NCBI GenBank assembly: GCA_946410375.1
Contig: CAMKAB010000016.1
Coordinates: 1 to 11,196, forward strand
Source: an uncultured Spirochaetaceae bacterium
GTDB taxonomy: Bacteria; Spirochaetota; Spirochaetia; Sphaerochaetales; Sphaerochaetaceae
DNA: 11,196 nt
Direction: 5' to 3'
Position 1 is the stretch's first letter. The number at the start of each line of letters is the position of its first letter. Positions 6,699 to 11,196 of the stretch are shown piece by piece. Under the pieces are notes generated by a model, which was not told the origin of the DNA, did not search any database, and saw nothing but the letters and a program-made list of their open reading frames with translations. The position numbers and the translations under genes are program-made.

Positions 6699-8642
6699 TC
6701 AGTCCTTCTCGTTTACGGGAAAATCGAAATATTCGTCGGAATCGGATCTGTTCCTTGCGCTTCTGAATGTACCGTACCCGTAAGGTTTCGACTTGGTCCG
6801 AGACATTTTAGAAGCGTTTCCGTCCTCAAAACGTCCTCTGCCGTCGGCCTTTCGTCCGCCCGCTTCGCGCCCTCTGTCAAAATCCCGTCTGTCTACGCCT
6901 TTAAAGCCGCGCTCGCCGTAATTATTGCGTTCAAAGTTATTTTCTCCGCGCTCTCGCCTAAAACTCCGCTCTCCGCTGAAATTACGTCTGTCTTTGAAAA
7001 CACGCTCGTTGTTATGTTTCCCGCTCACATCTCCGAAGCCCCGTCTCTCTTTCTCTCCAAAGTCCCGCTCGCCGCCGAAGCTGCGTCTCTCGCTCTCTCC
7101 AAAGCCGCGCTCGCCGAAACCGCGTCTCTCTTTCTCTCCAAAGCCCCGCTCGCCTGATGTGCGGTCATCTCTAAAGCTGCGATATTCTTTTCTTCCGCTT
7201 CCCCGGTAGCCCTTGAAGCCGCCGTTTTCCTTATTTCCACTTCCGCGGTTGCTATCGGCTTTTCGTCCGCTCGTTCTGCGTTCCATATCGTAGTCATTAA
7301 AAACGTTGAAGTCGCGGTTTTCTCCATCTCTAAATCCCCGCGCTCCTTTGTAATCACGCCCGTATCTTAATCCGCCCTTTTTTTCTGCGAAAGACTTTCC
7401 TTTTCTTGCAGACTCTCCGTTCTTTTTCACGCTCTCACCCCATTCAAAATTCTTTACTTCTCCGTCTTTCACCATCAGAAAGCACTTTGACTGAATGCCC
7501 TTTTTCGTAAAACCCGGCGCACGGGTCTCATCCGTAATATCCGTGATTTTCAATCCTTTAGGTGCACGCCTGTCCATCTCAAATGTGCTCAAATTCGTGG
7601 AAAAAAGAATAAACCCGTCCGCAGGTAAAAGCGAATAAAGCATTGTTACCCACGCCTTATAATCTCTCTGCACATTAAACGTGTAGTCCATCTTATGACT
7701 GTTTGAAAAAACCGGCGGATCAAAAATAATAATATCGTAACGCGAGTGTTTTTCTATTTCCTTTTTCACAAAAGACTTAGCATCCTCTGCAATGCATGCG
7801 TACCCTTTTCCCTCATAACCGTTCCGCTTTAAATTCTCCGCAGCCCATGCCGTGTAAGTGTTTGATAAATCCACACTCGTAACGCTTTCCGCCCCTCCGG
7901 AAGCGGCATACACGGAAAACGAGCCCGTGTAGGAAAACAAATTCAAAACGCGTCTTCCCTCGCTCTGCTCTTTAATAAAAAGCCTCCGATTAACCTGATC
8001 CAAAAAAAGCCCCGTATCCGTATACGCGGAAAGATTAACTTTGAAAAAAAGATTATTTTCCATAACGCTCAGCGTACAAGTCCGGCTTCCTTCGGTAGGG
8101 CGAAGATCTCCTGAGGAATGAACATCTCCGGAGGAACACGTCTCTTCGGCAGCATTCCGCACCTCAAACGCATTCCGCACCTCAAACGCATTCTGCGGCT
8201 TAAACGAGTTTTGCCCTTCGGACGACTCAGACGACTCAGAAGGCAAACCCTTGCGGGCAAAATCATCGGTCTCGCCGTCAGAAATATTCTTATTCCCGTT
8301 ACACGAAGTCTCGGACGACACATCCTCGAATCCCCTCGCCGAGTGTTGCTCATGACGAGACAGCTTCGCACGATAAACATACACAATCTTATCGGAATCC
8401 GTGTATACGAACCGATGGACGGCATCCGAAACTTCCGCCTTATCCGTTTCGCTTAGAGGCGCACTCCCCCAATCCTCAATTCTCGCATACGCACCGTACA
8501 GGTCAACGGTAAGCGGCAATGCTTCCAGATTAAGGTTATAAATCCGCATCACGTCCGTTCCCGCAGGAATCGCATTGTGCCTCATCTCCTGAGCATTCTT
8601 CTTAATTATCTTCGTAAAATCTTTCAGTAAATATTCATCCAT
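6699..8642 (-). CDS. rlmK: RlmK-type 23S rRNA methyltransferase with Arg/Gly/Phe-rich C-terminal tail
   Basis: This class I SAM-dependent methyltransferase resembles the RlmK half of E. coli RlmKL, which makes m7G2069 in 23S rRNA. Matching segments are the N-terminal MRIYNLNLEALPLTVDLYG, TDTGLFLDQ (~209-217), the SAM loop NLFSYTGSFSVYAA (~235-248), VDLS (~258-261), FDPPVFSNS (~308-316) and FNVQRD (~323-328). The RlmL half is absent. Two parts are unusual. A linker at ~101-190 is Ser/Glu-rich, far longer than in E. coli, and holds a tandem hexapeptide. The last ~240 residues (~404-647) are a disordered Arg/Gly/Phe/Glu-rich tail with tandem 13-14-residue units at ~497-538; such tails often bind RNA. 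Start is uncertain: ATG 8642 overlaps the upstream stop as TGATG, while GTG 8645 (one residue longer) is better spaced from GGAAGG. The precise modified base is inferred from homology only. Confidence 0.93.
   Translation of the reverse strand: MDEYLLKDFTKIIKKNAQEMRHNAIPAGTDVMRIYNLNLEALPLTVDLYGAYARIEDWGSAPLSETDKAEVSDAVHRFVYTDSDKIVYVYRAKLSRHEQHSARGFEDVSSETSCNGNKNISDGETDDFARKGLPSESSESSEGQNSFKPQNAFEVRNAFEVRNAAEETCSSGDVHSSGDLRPTEGSRTCTLSVMENNLFFKVNLSAYTDTGLFLDQVNRRLFIKEQSEGRRVLNLFSYTGSFSVYAASGGAESVTSVDLSNTYTAWAAENLKRNGYEGKGYACIAEDAKSFVKKEIEKHSRYDIIIFDPPVFSNSHKMDYTFNVQRDYKAWVTMLYSLLPADGFILFSTNLSTFEMDRRAPKGLKITDITDETRAPGFTKKGIQSKCFLMVKDGEVKNFEWGESVKKNGESARKGKSFAEKKGGLRYGRDYKGARGFRDGENRDFNVFNDYDMERRTSGRKADSNRGSGNKENGGFKGYRGSGRKEYRSFRDDRTSGERGFGEKERRGFGERGFGESERRSFGGERDFGEKERRGFGDVSGKHNNERVFKDRRNFSGERSFRRERGENNFERNNYGERGFKGVDRRDFDRGREAGGRKADGRGRFEDGNASKMSRTKSKPYGYGTFRSARNRSDSDEYFDFPVNEKD
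7033..7154 (-). repeat. In-frame tandem repeats (42, 39, 39 bp) in the methyltransferase tail
   Basis: Three adjacent units, about 7033-7074, 7075-7113 and 7114-7154, encode variants of ERGFGE(K/S)ERR(G/S)FG. Unit length stays a multiple of three, so the frame and the RG/FG pattern are kept despite base changes. Confidence 0.75.
8152..8205 (-). repeat. Three tandem 18-bp units in the methyltransferase linker
   Basis: Units at 8152-8169 and 8170-8187 are identical, and the one at 8188-8205 differs at a few bases. They encode NAFEVR-type hexapeptides in frame. Two 9-bp copies coding for Ser-Glu-Ser lie just beyond at ~8221-8238. Confidence 0.8.
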
Positions 8643-8881
8643 CACAAATCCGCCTTCCCGATCAGGTCCCGATACGTTTCATTGCCGCAAAACTTCGAAC
8701 CGCATAAACCGGCGGCACGTCGTCTTACCGCATTTCTCGCATAGTCGCTAAAACGGAAAAAATCCGAATCACAGTAAAAAACATCACCCGCACACAAAAT
8801 TGCGGTATGCTTTACGCACACCGCAATAAACCGGTCAAGACCGTATTCCGAAGCAATGAAGACACAGTACAAAATTTTCAC
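8642..8881 (-). CDS. Small Cys-containing hypothetical ORF, doubtful
   Basis: A 79-codon frame opens at a GTG at 8881, with no ribosome site that I can see, and ends in a TGA that overlaps the methyltransferase start. I recognise no domain. The product would be basic towards the C-terminus, with five Cys spread along it and no clear signal peptide, although residues 3-32 are fairly hydrophobic. For it: it fills an otherwise empty gap between the mutase and the methyltransferase, its end is coupled to the next start as in an operon, and its codon use is like its neighbours. Against it: rare start codon, no ribosome site and no recognisable family. It may also be the remnant of a longer gene. 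Confidence 0.4.
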   Translation of the reverse strand: MKILYCVFIASEYGLDRFIAVCVKHTAILCAGDVFYCDSDFFRFSDYARNAVRRRAAGLCGSKFCGNETYRDLIGKADL

Positions 8882-8915
8882 TCGCTACGGAATAGAATCT
8901 CAATAATAAATTCTC

Positions 8916-8935
8916 AAAGATACTATATTATCTTT
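8916..8935 (-). terminator. Weak AT-rich hairpin at the end of the mutase gene
   Basis: AAAGATA and TATCTTT form a perfect 7-bp stem with a 6-nt loop, overlapping the mutase stop codon. The stem is nearly all A-T and no clean T-run follows on the minus strand, so termination would be poor. Readthrough into the next genes is quite possible. Confidence 0.2.
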
Positions 8936-10283
8936 ATTTATACTTTGCAATAATCGCCTTGATGGAATTGAACTTCTCTTCAAGTTTTTCCTTGGAATCA
9001 GCCTCAACAATCAAACGCAGGAACGGTTCCGTGTTGGACTTTCTCACACTGAACCACCAATCCTTGAACTCAATCCTGTATCCGTCGCAATCCATAATCT
9101 TTTCAGGCTTCAAAGCGGTAAACGTGTCGTAAATTTCCTTAATGCAAGCATCTTTCTCTTCCAGCTTGAAGTTTGTCTCGCCGCTATTGGCATAGCGCAC
9201 CAGATCGTCCATAAAGTCTGCAAGAGTCTTGCCCTGAGCCTTCATCTTAACCGTTGTCTGAAGCACGAGAAGAGAAGCGAGAAGTCCGCTGTCGCAATTA
9301 TTGAAATCGCGGAAATAATAGTGCCCCGCAAGTTCTCCGCCGAAAATACAACCAAGCTCCCTTATTTTCGTCTTTGCAAACGCATGACCGACTTTCCAGA
9401 TAATCACATCTGTTGCACCATGCTTTTTCAAGTACTCGGTGGTGCTGCGGCTTGTACGGACATCCACATATATCGACCCCTTCTCCTTTTCAAGATAGTA
9501 GTCGCCAATCACGCTTGTGGTAAAGTCCGGCTGCATAAAACGACCCTTGTTATCTATGAAAATAACTCTGTCAGCATCGCCGTCGTAAATAATTCCGCAA
9601 TCGCTCTTATTTGCGAGAACAGCCGCCTTGATCTGCGCGCAATTTTTCTCTTCAAGAGGATTAGGCTCATGATTCGGGAACGTTCCATCCGGAGTGTCGT
9701 TAATGTAGTGGATATTCGCGCCATCGCCGAAAATCTTATGCACAAAAAGGCTGCTCATACCGTTTGAACAGTCAATGGTGATATTCATATTGCTTAAATC
9801 CGGCAGGAACTTCTTCTGGAAAGCGACATACTCATCGTAAATCTCTTTCTTTATGATCTTGCCCTTCTCGCAGTCGCATACAGGCTGAACCGTGCCCTCG
9901 GAAACCATCTTTTCAAGGTCTTTCAGTCCGCTGTCTCCGCCCACAGGAATAGCCTTCGTACGGGAAATCTTCATTCCGTTGTACTCGGGGGGATTGTGGC
10001 TGGCTGTAATCTGCACTGAAGCATCCGCATTAAAGAAAACCGTGGCGTAATACACAAGCGGAGTCGTGGCAAGCCCGATATCCCATACATCAACACCGGC
10101 ATCCGTAATACCCTTTGTAAGATATTCAAAAATCTCATTGCTGGACACTCTTACATCGCGTCCCACAACCACATACTTGCAAGGCAGCAATTTCGGCAGG
10201 AAATACCCTACTTTGTATGCTGTGTCCTTATCAAAATCCTTATTATAGACACCTCTGATGTCATACGCATGAAATGCACCCAT
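8934..10283 (-). CDS. manB: Phosphomannomutase/phosphoglucomutase (alpha-D-phosphohexomutase family)
   Basis: The enzyme interconverts hexose 6-phosphate and 1-phosphate (mannose and/or glucose) in the cytoplasm, feeding GDP-mannose or UDP-glucose for envelope glycans. All four family signatures are present at normal positions in a 449-residue chain: the phosphoserine loop TASHNP (Ser95), the metal loop DGDADR (234-239), the sugar-binding loop GGELAGH (315-321) and the phosphate-binding RKSNTEP (414-420). The start begins MGAFHAYDIRG, as expected for the family, with AGAGGTG placed 5-6 nt before the ATG. The length is near the family norm, so the gene looks intact. GELAGH is compatible with a dual mannose/glucose enzyme, but I cannot separate the two specificities from sequence. 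It is first in the run of minus-strand genes that ends with the hydrolase. Confidence 0.97.
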   Translation of the reverse strand: MGAFHAYDIRGVYNKDFDKDTAYKVGYFLPKLLPCKYVVVGRDVRVSSNEIFEYLTKGITDAGVDVWDIGLATTPLVYYATVFFNADASVQITASHNPPEYNGMKISRTKAIPVGGDSGLKDLEKMVSEGTVQPVCDCEKGKIIKKEIYDEYVAFQKKFLPDLSNMNITIDCSNGMSSLFVHKIFGDGANIHYINDTPDGTFPNHEPNPLEEKNCAQIKAAVLANKSDCGIIYDGDADRVIFIDNKGRFMQPDFTTSVIGDYYLEKEKGSIYVDVRTSRSTTEYLKKHGATDVIIWKVGHAFAKTKIRELGCIFGGELAGHYYFRDFNNCDSGLLASLLVLQTTVKMKAQGKTLADFMDDLVRYANSGETNFKLEEKDACIKEIYDTFTALKPEKIMDCDGYRIEFKDWWFSVRKSNTEPFLRLIVEADSKEKLEEKFNSIKAIIAKYK

Positions 10284-10304
10284 TATACACCTCTCTTATT
10301 TTCT

Positions 10305-10333
10305 GCCCTGAGGGCAATATAATTCAAATTATA
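10305..10333 (-). promoter_or_regulatory. Candidate -10 and small hairpin upstream of the mutase gene
   Basis: The minus strand has a perfect TATAAT at 10333-10328, but no good -35 at 17 nt. Start near 10321 would give a ~38-nt leader. GCCC and GGGC arms at 10305-10315 (loop of 3) form a short hairpin between this and the ribosome site. The promoter call is tentative. Confidence 0.35.
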
Positions 10334-10352
10334 AACTTCGCTTTCTTAATTT

Positions 10353-10376
10353 TTTCAGTTTTCATTTCAGTTTTCA
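10353..10376. repeat. Two tandem copies of a 12-bp unit
   Basis: TTTCAGTTTTCA occurs at 10353-10364 and again at 10365-10376 with no mismatch, just beside the hairpin and the longer repeats upstream of the mutase gene. Confidence 0.8.
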
Positions 10377-10384
10377 GCGGTTTT

Positions 10385-10410
10385 GACGGCATTCGCAGTT
10401 TCATGCCGTC
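10385..10410. repeat. Perfect 8-bp inverted repeat (hairpin) upstream of the mutase gene
   Basis: GACGGCAT (10385-10392) and ATGCCGTC (10403-10410) can pair fully around a 10-nt loop. No T-run follows on either strand, so it is not a standard intrinsic terminator for the gene ending at 10532. It could be an RNA structure in a readthrough transcript or a protein-binding site. Confidence 0.6.
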
Positions 10411-10508
10411 CGCCGCACTACGCAAACAACCGGCTTTTTACATCGTCCGCCGAACTCAACGCAAACAATCAGCTTTTACAACGTCCGCCGCACTACGCGA
10501 ACAACCCG
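10407..10508. repeat. Three tandem ~37-38-bp imperfect repeats
   Basis: Units at 10407-10443, 10444-10481 and 10482-~10508 (partial) each begin CGTCCGCCG and continue with an ACGC(A/G)AACAA block; the first two end in a CTTTT(T)ACA block. They lie between the hypothetical gene ending at 10532 and the mutase promoter region. The first unit overlaps the right arm of the hairpin. Confidence 0.75.
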
Positions 10509-10531
10509 CGTCCGCAAGCCCGCGCCCTCGC

Positions 10532-11059
10532 TTACAATCCCAAATGCTGCATAAACCTTTTCTTGTCAACAACTTCCAAAAAAATAAAACTTCCATCCTT
10601 AAAATTCAATTTCAGCATTGTTTGCCCGAAAAAAGCGCTCGCTCCGGAAGCGCATTTCACCTCATTCGCCTTTCCCTTAACAAACTGTTCCACGCTTCTC
10701 CTCAAGACAACTTCAGCTCCGGAAACATCTCCCACACAAAAATACGCTTCAAATTTCACGTACTTATACCCCTTGGGCGGCTTCACCTTGAATCCCAAAA
10801 ACCTGAACTCCCGCTCAAAATCCTCCAGATAAATTCTGTCTCCGATCCTATACAAAAAAACTGATTCCTTACAATTTCTCTTAAAATCAGCATAAAAAAG
10901 GGCGATTTCCCTGTACGTAATCTTTCCGCCGCGTTTCTTCTCCAAAGCTTCAATAAATACAGATTCTTCCGCGCCTGTCTCTTTTTCCATCACCCGTACC
11001 TTTTCCGGAATGTTTCCGAATAATTCCTGTTTTGAAAACTTCATTTCATTGTAACACAT
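10532..11059 (-). CDS. Hypothetical cytoplasmic protein, unrecognised
   Basis: The 175-codon frame encodes a charged, Lys/Glu- and Phe-rich protein with no signal peptide or membrane segment. It reads as a helical N-terminal half (for example VFIEALEKKRGGKITYREIALFYADFKRN, split over ~34-62) followed by strand-like stretches (FLYRIGDRIYL, YKYVKFEAYFCVG, MLKLNFKDGSFIFLEVV). I recognise no family or catalytic motif. The start is uncertain. ATG 11059 and an in-frame ATG at 11044 have no ribosome site, whereas ATG 10990 has AAAAGG (10999-11004) 8 nt upstream and would give 152 residues. The other solid genes here have clear ribosome sites, which favours 10990, but residues 1-23 also look protein-like. 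Confidence 0.75.
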   Translation of the reverse strand: MCYNEMKFSKQELFGNIPEKVRVMEKETGAEESVFIEALEKKRGGKITYREIALFYADFKRNCKESVFLYRIGDRIYLEDFEREFRFLGFKVKPPKGYKYVKFEAYFCVGDVSGAEVVLRRSVEQFVKGKANEVKCASGASAFFGQTMLKLNFKDGSFIFLEVVDKKRFMQHLGL

Positions 11060-11196
11060 GAAAGAATACTTTTAACAGAAAAATTTTAGACGAACAGAAA
11101 CCTTTTTACCTTCCCTTAAATTCACCTCCCTTTCACTACGGTGTTTATTATCTGTACTGCCTTTTTTACTTGTACAATCATTTATAAAAGGTGTTC
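11060..11196. other. Upstream region of the hypothetical gene, unassigned
   Basis: The stretch is AT-rich. On the minus strand it has a GATAAT that could be a -10 without a good -35, a strong ribosome-site-like GGGAGGTGA at 11130-11122 with no start codon at a usable distance, and a TGTAC/GTACA inverted repeat (11153-11157, 11172-11176). No gene is supported. Confidence 0.4.

Noticed and set aside
6690..7157. Plus-strand frame with Ala/Ser/Leu repeats
   Set aside because: It mirrors the tandem repeats of the methyltransferase tail on the opposite strand; the catalytic domain in the same minus frame shows which strand is coding.
10385..10410. Intrinsic terminator for the hypothetical gene ending at 10532
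   Set aside because: The stem is good, but the minus-strand sequence after it begins AAAACC rather than a T-run, and it lies over 100 nt past the stop.
11072..11196. C-terminal end of a gene entering from the right edge on the minus strand
   Set aside because: One frame is open for about 41 codons from the edge, but it is short, highly polar and lacks any recognisable motif, so it cannot be told from chance.
1..11196. Mobile element, prophage or defence system
   Set aside because: No transposase, integrase, terminal inverted repeats, tRNA target or recognisable defence gene was found; the genes are housekeeping and envelope functions.

Overview
The window is about 11.2 kb of moderately AT-rich bacterial DNA in which every gene I can support lies on the minus strand. 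The organism looks like a host-associated diderm, most likely a spirochaete of the Treponema type. The reasons are a lipoprotein combining BspA-like leucine-rich repeats with InlB-type B repeats, a small secreted beta-barrel-like protein ending in Trp, and a probable surface-anchored EEP-family hydrolase. Clear Shine-Dalgarno sequences and sigma-70-like promoters argue against Bacteroidetes. The genus is inference from protein style, not proof.

Layout, right to left in the direction of transcription: (1) 10532-11059, a hypothetical cytoplasmic protein. (2) 10284-10531, an intergenic stretch with an 8-bp-stem hairpin, three ~38-bp tandem repeats and a 12-bp tandem repeat. (3) 8934-10283, a phosphomannomutase/phosphoglucomutase. 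(4) 8642-8881, a small doubtful Cys-rich ORF that touches (5) 6699-8642, an RlmK-type 23S rRNA methyltransferase with an expanded low-complexity linker and a ~240-residue Arg/Gly/Phe-rich tail. (6) 5291-6691, a lipase-like alpha/beta hydrolase starting 7 bp after the methyltransferase. (7) 4446-5060, a NifU-type Fe-S scaffold without a cysteine desulfurase beside it. (8) 4004-4445, a gene-free stretch holding four 65-68-bp tandem repeats. (9) 2993-3997, an exported EEP-fold hydrolase. (10) 2172-2759, a small secreted beta-barrel-like protein with a clear promoter whose -10 lies between the arms of an inverted repeat. (11) 1-2033, a large repeat lipoprotein running off the left edge.

The genes do not form one pathway. 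Items 4-6 are close enough to be an operon, possibly joined to the mutase. Items 9-11 are all exported envelope proteins and make a loose cell-surface group. The mutase supplies phosphosugars for envelope glycans, NifU supplies Fe-S clusters, and RlmK modifies the ribosome. The least ordinary elements are the disordered RGG/FG-like tail on the methyltransferase, the two intergenic tandem-repeat arrays that share a short core, and the operator-like inverted repeat around the barrel-gene promoter. No mobile element, tRNA, rRNA or CRISPR array was seen.
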